This document shows, one piece after another, positions 23,811 to 34,390 of a DNA stretch of 64,000 nucleotides. The first letter of the stretch is position 1; every line of letters begins with the position of its first letter. The stretch comes from Dicyema japonicum (taxonomy: Eukaryota > Dicyemida > Rhombozoa > Dicyemidae), in the NCBI GenBank assembly GCA_011109175.1, contig RDEW01000006.1:1240632-1304631 (forward strand), in the 5' to 3' direction. A program made the translations under genes and the position numbers. The notes under the pieces are model-generated. The model was not told the DNA's origin, searched no databases, and saw only the letters and a list, made by a program, of their open reading frames with translations.

Positions 23811-24055
23811 AAAGAGAAAGAAATAAAAGCTATCATCTAACTAAGTGATCCAAGACCGACAAATGAGAGGACGAGTCCGGCTGGGTAGACAATCCTGAAC
23901 AGCTCTTTTCATTGGACATGGCATCGGCTCAAAATTTCTGTATGATTGTAGATATTTCGATAGTGTATGGAATAGAGGGCAGCTCGGTAAATTAGCTCCT
24001 TTAAGAGTTTCCGTTGTAATTCGATTAAGAAATTTTCAATGGGCTGGATTTTGTG

Positions 24056-24810
24056 TTAGGGTCCAATTAACCTTATTACAGTCTCCTCGATTGCGGATAG
24101 TTTCAATAAGGAAGATCGTGAAATCTGCATTGCCCATGGAGGACTTGCATACGTCATCGTTGTTCGGATAAATTGTTCATAAATCGTGGCAAGGCCACCG
24201 GTTTGGTCTCTAAGTGTTTTTGAGAGCACTTTTAAAATTCTCATTTTCTTCAGAGCAGAAGTTACTTTGTTCTCAACATATCGGATAAAGGTGAGTCCCT
24301 GATCAAAAATTACTCCAAGAATCTTCGGTGTTTTGTTAATAGGAATAGCTTTGTTTTTCATAAAGATTTTTGGTTCGATACAGAGCTGTCTTTTGTAAGT
24401 GGTAAACAGCATGACAGAGGACTTTGTTGCTGATGTGTCTAGTCTTTGCTTGAGAGCCTAGTTCAGTTGTCAAGCATTTGTTGAGCGACTGAGTCGTGAT
24501 TGTGATGCTTCTGTCCTTGAAGGCGAGAATGATATCGTCGGCATAGGAGAGGATTAGACAGTTTTCATTACAGGTTTGGGCATGTCGTTTATGTAGAGAT
24601 TGAAGAGTTGGGTGATAGTGGGAGCCTTGAACTCCATTTGGAAATAGAGATCTTGATTTGATGTTGTTGCAGAGTACTTGTGCTCGTCTTCCATTTAGGA
24701 AGTTTCCAAGCCAAAGTTTCAGGTTCGGATGGATGTTGGTTTCAAATATTTTCTTTGTAAGGAGTTTCCTAGGGACTGAGTCGAACGCTTTTGTGATGTC
24801 CACGGATATA
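24056..24810 (-). mobile_element. jockey-like LINE reverse transcriptase fragment
   Basis: The minus strand starts MDITKAFDSVPRKLLTKKIF (first catalytic Asp), then LGNFLNGRRAQVLCNN...FPNGV. The usual SPLSP box is disturbed, and LSYADDIILAF (catalytic pair) follows. A second frame (24056-24412) carries the thumb and C-terminal part KTPKILGVIFDQGLTF...VTSALKKMRILKVLS...SPPWAMQISRSSLLK. At least one frameshift separates the halves. Related pieces occur at 40541-40801 (-), 52172-52402 (+) and 58375-58680 (-). Confidence 0.8.
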
Positions 24811-25370
24811 AGTACTGTTCTCTGATGGGGTTTGGGGAGTTAAATCCTTCCGCAATGAATTGGGTTGTGAGGTATGTTGTGGTAGACGTTCCATTTCTTT
24901 CCAGATATTATTATTATTAATTATTATGACCGGTTGACTACGATTTCGCCCGCCATTTCCATTATAATATCAGATGGTGTCCACACTCTCGTAACGTAGT
25001 AAATCAGGTCCTGATAGACTGCAAATCCGAGACTATAATGTCGGCAGGCCGACGGGAGGATAAAATGGTGGAATTTTCCAAACAGTTCTGTACATTGTAC
25101 GGTCGTTTATGTCTCTTGTAGACAGCAGACAAACGTCAGTTGGTGTTTCTTGTAAGGTTAATCAATTCCTCTGCAATTGAAAGATCCCAGAGTGAACGGA
25201 GAATGAATACGAATAAGACATAGTGCAATAGAGGTGTCGTCACCACCTAAACCTATATTGATATCCGAGGTTAAATAAATATTAATTAAAAGACCGAGAA
25301 TCGTGAATAATTTGTTTTAATTTGAATTTATAAAATAGTAATTTTTTAAATTTAATATAATTTGTTTTTA
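24811..25370. other. intergenic DNA upstream of PDK1
   Basis: A short ATT-type microsatellite at about 24908-24925, otherwise nothing recognised. Confidence 0.4.
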
Positions 25371-25373
25371 CTT

Positions 25374-26617
25374 ATGTGTGCGTTAGTAAGATTATTTTAA
25401 ATTTCCCAGAGTTTCTACCGAATCTGAAGATTCTTCCACGACGGATAAAGAATCCAAGTATGAATATCTGAAGGTAATCGGCGAAGGATCATTTTCTACA
25501 GTATATTTGTGCAGAAACAAAAATACAGACGTGGAATATGCCTTGAAAAAGTGCAGTAAAGCTACAATTATTAACAAAAAGGCGACAAAACTCATATTTG
25601 CCGAGAAAAATATTCTCATTTTGCTCAGCAACAGGCACCCCTTATAATAACGCTCGTTGAATCTTTCAAAACTGCGGACAGTCTCGTTTTCGTGTTCGAA
25701 TACTGCAAAATCAGGACCTGCTACACCTAATCAACTCCCGGAAACCTCTCCTTTGGGAATCCGTGGTTTTTTACGCTGCCCAGTTGATATCTGCCCTTGA
25801 GTTTATCCACAACAACAACGTGGTCCACCGGGATGTGAAACCGAGCAACATTCTGTTGGATAGAAAAATGAACATAAAACTGAGCGACTTTGGGACCGCA
25901 ATGGTTAATGAAACTGAGGATCTGGAGCGTATCAGACTTGATAGAAGTTCTAACTTTGTTGGACCGCTGAATATGTCTCTCCTGAAGTGTTGAAGGGCAA
26001 GGAAGTTGACTTTAGATGTGACTTATGGGCCCTTGGTTGTGTGATCTTCCACCTTGTCACCGGATGTCCCCCATTTAACAGCTTTTCGATGTTGGACGTG
26101 TTTTCTAAGGTCATCAGGGGGTCTTTGCTGTACCCTGATGATTTCGATATGCTCGAGGACGACGCTCATAGTCTGATCTCCAGATTGGTTGTCGTAGATC
26201 CGACTGAAAGGCTGGGATCTGGAGAACAGGGTGATCTCAGAAGCGTTCGAGGGCATCGTTTCTTCAGTAATGTGGATTGGTCCCTTCCTATTTCTGAGCA
26301 GAGATCGCCTGAACGTCCCCTGGGGTCCTCAGTTGAAGAAAAGGAGGACTTTTTCGTGGAGGTGGGTTTTATGAGGAGAAGGGATCAGTGTGAGGGTCAT
26401 GAAACCGTCGAAGACACCGAGGGAGAAGTCTGGATTTGGAGCAATGGTGGAGCTAACCACGCCCGGAAGGAAAAAACCTGTAGTTGTGGTTGTGGACCGA
26501 TTGAAGGTGAAGTCTGATTCTGTCCTAACCATTCGACTTGAATCTAACATGGAATTTGATGTAATGTGTCCTTCCTGCGAGGCTGCCATGGATTTGGCTG
26601 ATACGATTTACGGATGA
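25374..26617 (+). CDS. PDPK1: 3-phosphoinositide-dependent protein kinase 1 (PDK1) homologue, with frame slips
   Basis: PDK1 phosphorylates the activation loop of AGC kinases such as Akt. Kinase motifs in order: VIGEGSFSTVYLC (Gly loop, about 25470), YALKK (ATP lysine), HRDVKPSNILL (catalytic loop, 25825), DFGTA (25890). The activation segment SNFVG-TAEYVSPEVL follows, then CDLWALGCVIFHLVTGCPPF (26020). GEGSFSTV, SFVGTA.YVSPE and DLWALGC are PDK1-typical. Three one-base deficits break the frame: at CCCC 25638-25641, AAAA 25707-25710 and GGACC about 25963. All three are restored by a single added base. A further unresolved frame change lies between 26340 and 26400, then a frame to TGA 26617 that may be a reduced PH-like domain. 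The start is uncertain: ATG 25374 needs an intron of about 28 nt ending at 25411-25418. It is either a real gene hit by sequencing errors or a very young pseudogene. Confidence 0.75.
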
Positions 26618-26629
26618 CAGTTTATAACT

Positions 26630-27125
26630 TTTAATGCTGAGATGTGTTCGTTAATAATAATATGTGTTCGTTAAGTGTTATAACTCGTTTAATGTGGTGA
26701 CTACTTGTCGGAACTGCGAATAAATTGGTACTAAACATGTGTTCTGGAGTGAGGTTGTAAAGTATGTGATGTGCTCAAAATGAGGAATTACTTGAGGATG
26801 TATATGATGTCCAAACTTCTTTTGGATATTTTAGTCTCTGTTGAGAAGTCGTTACGACTATTTGGGTCTAATAAAATTTTGAGAAAATATGAGACTAAAA
26901 GTTTCCCATTAAGAATATGTTATGGACGTTCAATAGGGTTACCGCTTTATTAGAATACAAATTAATAACATTTACTGATGACTTTACCCTCGTTGGATAA
27001 CATCTTCCATTATGGTAATTATCCCATTTACTCTTAGTGGACTTACTGATGATGTTAGTAATGATATTGACTCAACTTCCAGTCGGTAGTCTGTGACAGA
27101 TGGTGCCGTCAACAATGCTTATTTT
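26630..27125. other. intergenic DNA, nothing recognised
   Basis: AT-rich. ORF 26771-26953 has no recognisable motif. Confidence 0.4.
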
Positions 27126-27480
27126 TTATTATTAGCACTTTCACGAAAGCCATAATATTTATAGCCCCGCATGTGCAGCAAAATATAAGAGAATTAGTTA
27201 GGTTGCTCCAAGCTCTTTCTCTTCTTTGAAGGTCCCTCAGTGAGTCTAGATCATCACAGATGCCAATGTTTTCAGATCGTTTTGTAGAACGACCGGGAGG
27301 GTAGTTCTCGGTCTTCCACGAAAGCGTTTTACATTGAAGGAGTAGAATTCCTCTTTAGAGGTGGCCCAGGTCCCAGAGTTGTATAGTAGGATTGGTTTGA
27401 TGAAGGTGTCGTATAACATAATCCTTTGTTTTATGTTATATTCTTTTCGTTTAGCCAATGCTTTTTTAGTTGAATGAATA
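27126..27480 (-). mobile_element. LINE family A 3' end (minus)
   Basis: Minus ORF 27246-27458 contains IKQRIMLYDTFIKPILLYNSGTW, then jumps to FNVKRFRGRPRTTLPVVLQNDLKTL. The 3' UTR at 27126-27200 matches those after 8020 and 31380 (GTGAAAGTGCTAATAATAA). Internally deleted and 5'-truncated. Confidence 0.7.
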
Positions 27481-27619
27481 TTATTTCACTAGTGATATGT
27501 GTACCGATCTTGAAAACTTAATACTTCAGAGATAAAACGAGACCATTATGTGATCACGACCTCTCTCAACGACCATCACATACTTACTGTTCCTCTCGGG
27601 GTCCCACACAATTAAATTA

Positions 27620-27860
27620 AAATAATTCCAAAGACCAAGGGTAACCAAACTAACTAACACCTTGATCCTGACTCGTTCCAGCATCCCACAACTTGTCTCC
27701 AAAAAACGACATTGTCCCCGGGAAAGAATAGTGGATCCTCTTGGTGCTGGTTAGGTATTGGGCGTCTCCTCATTAAGTGGATCCAATGACGCCATCAAAG
27801 GAAAAATAATTTTTGACTACTAGAACATAGCACCACATGACGCCACGCGGCCACGTTTAA
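27620..27860. repeat. dispersed repeat, also at 48690-48910 and 56060-56280
   Basis: The three copies share ACCAAACTARCTAA, then GAC.CGTTCCAGC, GGGAAAGAATAGT, TGGATYCWATGA and the CATGACGCCACG/CATGTCACTACG end. This is probably a non-autonomous or LINE 3'-derived repeat. It carries no ORF. Confidence 0.6.
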
Positions 27861-28290
27861 AATTTTTCATACTTAATCATACATGTGCGCTCTAAAAAAT
27901 TTTGGAGTGAATTCCCCCCAATTCGTGACGGACACTTAGATTTAGTGTGAACTCTCAGTTCTCATCTGACATGAATAAATTAGAACATCATACGTACACA
28001 TTCAGAAACATCATTTTATAAGCTACCATGTCACCTACTCGACCACCATCAACAAGCTCTTATAAAGTGACCTTCTTCCAATATCTCCCACCCCCAATGC
28101 ACAAGAAAATGAGATATGCGGTTTTCACCAATCAGAAAAAGAGGATACTTTTCATAAAACAAAGTGACGTCACAAACTCAATATCCATAACCAACTCCAC
28201 AATAATACCTACAATCCCCTGCAAAGCAAATACAATCCCGCCAATTAAAGACTAAAATCTTTACAAAAATCAACAAATCACAATAAAGGA

Positions 28291-28978
28291 TTAAATGACA
28301 TATCTATAAGTCAAATAACGTCCAGCGGTCTCACTCGTTCTGGAAATCTTAACAACTTGCCCCCTCCTCAGTCCATAATACCTACAAACAGGATCAGAAA
28401 CTTGAATTCTGGGCAACTGAGTCTCCTTAATCTTACTAAACGAGTCACAATACAAGTCACTATTTTGCCAAAAGCTGCTTTTTTTGTTCTTCAGTCATCA
28501 GCTCGTGTTTGGGGACCAGATAGTGTTTTGTAATGTTTATGAGAAGTTCAGATTCAGAAAACTCCTCAATCATATATTTTGGTCTCATATTGACCAGTGC
28601 TTGCTTGGCCGAGGGAGTCAACGAGGCCTGGACTATGATTATGCTGCAGAAAGCCTCTTGTTTCTGCATTTCTATGCACAGCGTCTTTATTTGGCTGATC
28701 CCGACCTTCTTTTCGTCAGGAAAAAAGACCAACAGCCTTTCTGGAGATAATTACAAAACAAGAATACGCTGAATGTCGAATTGATGCTCGACGGTGATGT
28801 TCATGTCTTTTCGAGACTTTATCGTTCGACGGAAGTCTTCTAAGGAAAGATTTAGTTCATCTGAGCTAACTATGTAGTTTCTGTCGTTTAACATCTAATT
28901 TAATAAGGTTTGGTTATTTACTTCAAAGATGTTCTTGTGAATTCTCCAAAGACGATATGTTCCGTTTTCGTCATCCAT
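28291..28978 (-). CDS. POLR2E: RNA polymerase subunit RPB5 (ABC27), complete, four exons
   Basis: RPB5 is shared by RNA polymerases I, II and III and sits in the lower jaw gripping downstream DNA. Exons (minus) 28978-28922, 28894-28768, 28740-28461 and 28435-28291 total 609 nt, exactly 202 codons plus TAA. The introns are 27, 27 and 25 nt and no sequence correction is needed. The protein begins [19 protein letters not shown]. The N-terminal jaw domain leads to [13 protein letters not shown] and [11 protein letters not shown]. The assembly domain carries [19 protein letters not shown], and the protein ends [14 protein letters not shown]. Human RPB5 is 210 residues, so the length is normal. All three introns would introduce stops or frameshifts if retained. 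A plus-strand LINE begins about 160 bp upstream of the ATG, so the promoter must be compact or overlap it. Confidence 0.96.
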
Positions 28979-29138
28979 ACCACTACACAAAGTCAATTGA
29001 ATGTGCCAAATTATTTATTTATTCTTCTACAAATTAATTAATTAATTAAATTTATTAATTAAATTTGATAAATGTTTTTGTCACAAGACGACGTGGCTAC
29101 AAGACGATTGACAAAGAAAAAACTCTGTCGGAGAGACC

Positions 29139-31430
29139 GTGAATATATATAATCAAATCGACTACATTATCTTCCAAAAGTCTGATAAACACCTGCTAAA
29201 TGATGCACGTTCCTACCAGGGAACAACAACTGACAGCGGCCACAGGATCGTCATTGCAAAACTTTCTGTAAAAAAGCACCTGACTGGGACAAAATACATT
29301 GAAAAACGCGAAGAAGGCGAGACAAAGGCCCAATATATACTTTCAGACAGAAAATTGTGGTTAGAGCTCACTTGTAGAGCTAAATATCACGAACAAATCG
29401 AGACTCTTATGGAGAAAACTGCACCGGAATCATCAGTACGAACTCTGTGGGATCAAACAAAGCAGGTAATCTCCAAGTCGGCCAATATATGCCTTGGAGT
29501 CCGAAATCATCACGCCCTAAAATTGGATCACCATTCGAACGTGCAGAGATATGGCAAAGCATTGCAGAGAGCTACGGCTAAAAGCGGCAAACACGTCAGA
29601 CGAGAGTTAAAAAAAGAGCTAAATATCCAACAAAGGGAACTAAAATGGAAAATCAAAAAGATGAACAGAAAACACTCACGGGAAATTATTACATCCCTAT
29701 TGAAGATGTGGAATGTCTAAAGGACAATTCAAGGATGTATGCGGCTGCTGCGGACAAAGAAAGGACAAAACATCCTTCACATCAAAGACAAAGATGGAAA
29801 ATTAGTGGGTAACCTGAAAGAAAAAGCAGAATTGATTGCACGACACTTCGAAACACTGTTGAATAAAGAAAATAAAGTCTTTCCCCTTTTCCAGGGAGAA
29901 GCAAAGGCGCTAAAAATCACAGTGGAAGAGGTGAAATTAGCGATAAATAAACTGAAGAACAACAAGAGTGCTGGCCGGACAACATAAGCCCCTGAACTCC
30001 TAAAATCTGTGCCAAATATACTTAGCGACACAATTGCAAAAAACCCTAAATGACATCTTTGAAACATCTTTGATCTAGAACTTGGAAATAGATTATTAAT
30101 ACCCATACAAAAACCAATCAAATCAAAAGGACCAGTAAAAAATCTCAGCCCGATAATACTTTTGAATTCGATACGCAAGGTGCTGGCAAACATTGCACTA
30201 AGCCGGATAAAGGGTGTGGCGGATCTATACCTACCAGCAAGTCAAAGTGGGTTCCGAGAAGGGAGGTCTACGGCAGACATTGTATGGAGCCACAGATGGC
30301 GCTGCGCAACGCACCAAAGATTCAAGAGCGCAACAACAGATCTCTCCAGAGCTTTCGACTCAATAAACAGACAGAAACTGATGAATGTACTTGAGCAAAT
30401 ATTGGATGAATCGTCGGTTAGGATAATCAGACTACTACTTGCGAACACAAGACTATCTGTGAAGACAGAAGGAGCAACTTCCCGCAGTTTCAAAACAACG
30501 ATTGGGACACCCCAGGGTGATTCCCTCTCCCCTCTACTATTCACCATATACCTTGAATCTGCACTCTGCGATCTCCGTAAATGCTATATAGGAGACATAG
30601 AAGAGACATCTTATGCGGATGATGTGGATTTCGTATCACGGGACGTGACCGCACTCCAACACCTACTAGAAAATGCACCTGCGGAGCTTGAGAAATGGTT
30701 TCTCAGCGTAAATGTAAACAAAACTGAAATTACGGAAATCAAAAGAGAAGACGATATTACTCATGAAAGATGGAGACGTACTAATAAGCTCGGCTCTCTA
30801 CTAGGAGACGCTGAAGATGTACTAAGGAGGAAAACACTGGCAAATGCGGCAATGGCTAAACTGAAGAAAGGATGGCTAAGAGCCAAAGGACTTGGAATTG
30901 ACATCAGATGCAGGCTTTACAACGCGTTTGTGAAACCGATCCTACTGTAACGCTGGGACATGGGGAAGTTCCTTCAACGAACTATTGAAACTGGATTCGT
31001 TCCATAGAAGGCAACTAAGAAGCTTACTCGGAATGGAGTGGCCACGTAGAATATCAACCACTGGTATCTACAACAAGTGTATGTGTTCTTACATCAGCAA
31101 GGATGTGATAGATGCCCGGTGGAGGCTATTTGGGCATGTACTAAGATTGAACCCGGACGCACCCGCTAACAAAGCGATGGAAGATTACTTTGACAGTTGC
31201 GACAAACCCTTCCGCGGACGACCTAGATCGACACTTCCGACTGCCTTAAACAAAGACTTAAATCGTGTGAGAAAAAATCTAAAGACGGGGGACGACCTGG
31301 ACGAATTGAGATCACTCGCATTCGACAGAGGAAAATGGAAAAGACTAACTATAAATATTGTTTCTTTGAGTATTGCACATGCGGTAAACATTATGGCTTT
31401 CATGAAAGTGCCTTAATAATGATAAATGTC
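29139..31430 (+). mobile_element. LINE family A, nearly full-length 3' two thirds
   Basis: ORF 29139-29720 starts with the end of an AP endonuclease (NQIDYIIFQKSDKHLLNDAR...SGHRIVIAKL) and the linker. ORF 29739-29987 ends KLAINKLKNNKSAGRT. ORF 30162-30950 carries RT: SQSGFREGRSTADIVW, LSRAFDSINRQKL, GTPQGDSLSPLLF and YADDVDF (residues 141-147). ORF 30985-31416 carries the C-terminal region FHRRQLRSLLG...GHVLRLN...FRGRPRSTLP. The UTR follows with GTGCCTTAATAATGATAAA. The frame breaks at about 29990-30160 and 30950, so it is inactive, but it is the best copy of this family in the window. Confidence 0.88.
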
Positions 31431-31980
31431 TAAGTGTAGATGCCTCCGGGTTTGAATCTCTGTGCTGCCCATTCCGGTTGAGGGTTCCACGCGTCTACGA
31501 TTCTTCTTGGATTGAAGAGTGACTGCATCCATTATTGCAGAACAGGATTGTCTCCAGGGACTCGCACGCAACCACGAAAAAAGTGAAATAAAAAACACTT
31601 TCGATTTCTTAGCTTCTTTGACGTATTGTGCTCATTCTTCGATTATTTCTTTTTTTAAATAAACAGTGTGCCCTGCCCAATCGGATGTTTGCGTAATGGA
31701 AACATTACTACTGCTTGGCTAATCATGTTGCATTGACGTGGCTTCATGTGGTCCATCTGTCTTGGGTGGAATGCCACCAGGCACGGAAATTACCTGAAAT
31801 AATTCCTTTTTAACACCTTTCTGTTTGTTGGTCCAAAAGAACGCTCCTAGGCACAGTAATCCCCTGAATGCGATAATAGTTCTTTTTAGTGACACTTAGC
31901 AAAAAAAACGATCCAAATAATCCACGTTAATTATTTTTCGGTTTTTGGTAACATTATTAGCAACAAACATGTTATCACAT
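31431..31980. other. intergenic DNA, nothing recognised
   Basis: No supported gene or repeat. A TTTGAATCTCTG stretch at 31454 is tRNA T-arm-like but has no tRNA around it. Confidence 0.35.
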
Positions 31981-31984
31981 TGAC

Positions 31985-32110
31985 TATCATCCTACACGTG
32001 CAGCGTCTGTTAGATGACCCTTAAAGTTAAGTGCGATTTGAACCTGGATCTGACGTCTCCCGAGTCCTTCACTTTGTCCATGTTCACAAGAAGGAAGACG
32101 TGGGCATTTA
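31985..32110 (-). repeat. tRNA-like SINE, minus copy
   Basis: The minus strand reads GACTCGGGAGACGTCAGATC then GGTTCAAATC (pol III B-box-like, 32035-32044). GGGTCATCTAACAGA.GCTGCACGTGTA follows. It matches inverted copies at 32340-32460 and, more loosely, 32520-32650. Confidence 0.55.
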
Positions 32111-32339
32111 TTCATCATGAGCTAAGTAGAAATTTCATGCAATAGTCACCACCTTAACCTAACGACCAATTCACAACTAACTTTTATTAGAATCCTCTAT
32201 CAGCTTAAGATCTTCCAATAAGTATCCTCTATCAGCTTAAGATCTTCCGCATACACAAAACTGTGAAACTGAAACGGGTCGCTATTTCCCTTATTTCTAA
32301 CATCTTTGATTTCTCCTGTTTTAGTACGCTCACTATATT

Positions 32340-32650
32340 TCTCGAAGATCTTCTAGCGATGGACGACTGGGAGATGTTGGATACACGTAGGATTCAGATT
32401 TGAATCGCATTTTACTTGAAGGGTCATCTAATAGAAACTGCACGTGTATTTGTATTATATTAACAGCCTTTTACACATCACTCGAAGTTATTTTTAACGA
32501 GGGTTTTCCAAACTTAGCTCCGAGAATAGACAAAGCGACGACTCGGGAGACATGAGAGACTGAAAGTATGAACAAAGAAGGAAGTATCTGTATCCGAGTT
32601 CGAATCTTGATGGGATCATTTGTGAGAAGTTCCATGTATAGGAGATAACT
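32340..32650 (+). repeat. tRNA-like SINE, plus copies (two)
   Basis: The first copy, 32340-32460, has the B-box-like GATTTGAATC at 32397-32406, then GGGTCATCTAATAGAAACTGCACGTG. The second, 32520-32650, has GACTCGGGAGACATGAGAGA and GAGTTCGAATC. Both relate to the minus copy at 31985-32110, so the first pair forms an inverted repeat with a spacer of about 230 bp. Confidence 0.5.
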
Positions 32651-33149
32651 ATCATAATTCCGTGTATATTGCTATAATACACTCTTTCCTAACCTATTAG
32701 GCATCTGATGAGCATCTAAAGAGTCACATAGAATTATTTATTTCACCCAAGACCACTGTAAAACCAAACTAATTATCACGTGCATTTTAACAGAGACCTC
32801 ATCTTTGCCCGGTGTTCTTCCCTCGTGCCCGCGCATGAACATGCAGGACGGCTGACTGAATTTTCAGTGTCACCTTCCCGTGATCTGGATTCTAGTCTCA
32901 TAAGGGCCTCCAGAGGCGAAGGTCCGGTTCTGTGATCTTCACAAATCCAATTCTCCTTTACTCTGAAAGCCCTCTTTTGCATTTCCTTGATTTCCAAAAT
33001 ATGGATGGTCGCCACGAGGTGCACGCATATGAGAAACATGGCTCGATGTACTGTTTGTACACGTTCATCAGGATTGGTGAGTACCACTCTTCCATATTCC
33101 CGATAAACTTTTCAATCAGTTCCTTATCGCATTCTATAGAATTTTATCT

Positions 33150-33500
33150 ACGTGTGGTGTCAGACGGAGACGCACATCAATTGTCACGCCCAAGATCCTT
33201 TGACATCTGTTGAAAGGAATGTCAACATTAACTTCAAGATGACTGTCTTCCTTTTTTCAGAGGTAGACGACTTCTCTGCATTCACCACGAGCCGGTTTTC
33301 CATTATCCAGGCATTAAGCCTGTCCAGGTTAATTTATATTCTTTCTGTGGCCTTCTGGATGTCCTGATCTCGCGAAGCCAACATAATTTCATCCACATAG
33401 GAGAGTAGAACATCATTATCTGATTCAAGAGTCGGGAGATCAGCCAGAAAAAGGTTAAACATAGCAGGGGATAAAGGAGATCCTAAAGGAAAATAGAATT
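33150..33500 (-). mobile_element. jockey-like RT fragment with mutated catalytic box
   Basis: The minus strand reads PLGSPLSPAMFNLFLADLP, then LSYVDEIMLASRDQDI. The catalytic YADD is replaced by YVDE. LNAWIMENRLVVNAEKS follows. The ORF at 32776-33087 (-) may be its downstream remainder (TREEHRAKMRSLL). Dead copy. Confidence 0.65.
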
Positions 33501-34090
33501 GACAATTAAAGAAAAACCAAAGTTACCATGTACTTTAAGAGACAAATCAAATGTGGTCTCTGATTTGATATATGACGATGTCAGTGGATTCCTTAGCAAA
33601 AAGTTGCTTAATGGCGGGTCGTTGATTGAGGTACTTTGTAGCCTAGAAACCTGAATGCCCTACTTTTGGAGAATATAGTGACAGAACAAGTGGAATTGGG
33701 TCGTCTGATTTTTCGAATAATGAAGGAAGCTGTCCTTAAAATTTAGAGACTGTGGCCGAGATCACCAGGAATGACTATGGCTACTTAAGCTTCTTGAGAC
33801 TAATATCAATTCTCAACCGTTCGAGACCAGCAAATCAGTCAGAGACCTATCTGATTCTTCACAACCGGAAATTGTTGCCACACTCCACGTGCTTAGATAT
33901 AAACTGAGGAATGAATTCCCAAGAGCCTTGCCCATTAAAGGTATTCGCTGATGCAAAATCCGAAATTAAAAAATTCCATTTTTATCGATAAATTCTTATG
34001 AATTTTTTCGATAGTTTATTTCACAAAAAAATTGAGACAAAAATGTTCACTCAAAAAGGCGTCTATGTCCGAAAATAAGGTATTTATTTA
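33501..34090. other. intergenic DNA, nothing recognised
   Basis: Broken minus-strand coding-like fragments but no identifiable motif. Confidence 0.35.
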
Positions 34091-34099
34091 TTTAAAACA

Positions 34100-34215
34100 C
34101 CAAGACTACCAAGAAAAAGGTTAAACTCATTAGTTAGGTGATCCCAGCATCCAACATCTCGCGAATTCTCCTTGAATTTTCCGCCAGCGAGCCGACTGTT
34201 TTCTGGAAGTGCCTA
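34100..34215 (-). mobile_element. LINE 3' terminus (minus)
   Basis: Contains the reverse complement of the EAGIT-type end (GGTGATCCCAGCATCC) preceded on the plus strand by TTTATTTATTTAAAACACCAAGACTACC. It is collinear with the copy at 37230-37360 and lies about 180 bp upstream of GFAT. Confidence 0.55.
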
Positions 34216-34390
34216 CTTTTTCAGAGATAATAAGATAATAATAACAACAGAGACCACGGTTACACAGACTCGGGTAAAATAAAATAAATTAACAAAATTG
34301 AAAAAATAACCGAAAAAGTAATTTATTATAAATTTAAAAATTATTTAATGATTAGTTATTAAATAAAATAAATAAAATTTATAGTACTAT

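Noticed and set aside
25374-26617. Calling PDK1 a plain pseudogene
   Set aside because: All catalytic motifs are intact and defects are single-base slips in short runs, as in the clearly real GFAT gene. Left as a gene with probable errors.
28000-28260. Membrane-like minus-strand reading frames next to RPB5 (LIGGIVFALQGIVGII; ISHFLVHWGWEI)
   Set aside because: Suggestive of a small gene but no start, intron set or family could be established, so not annotated.
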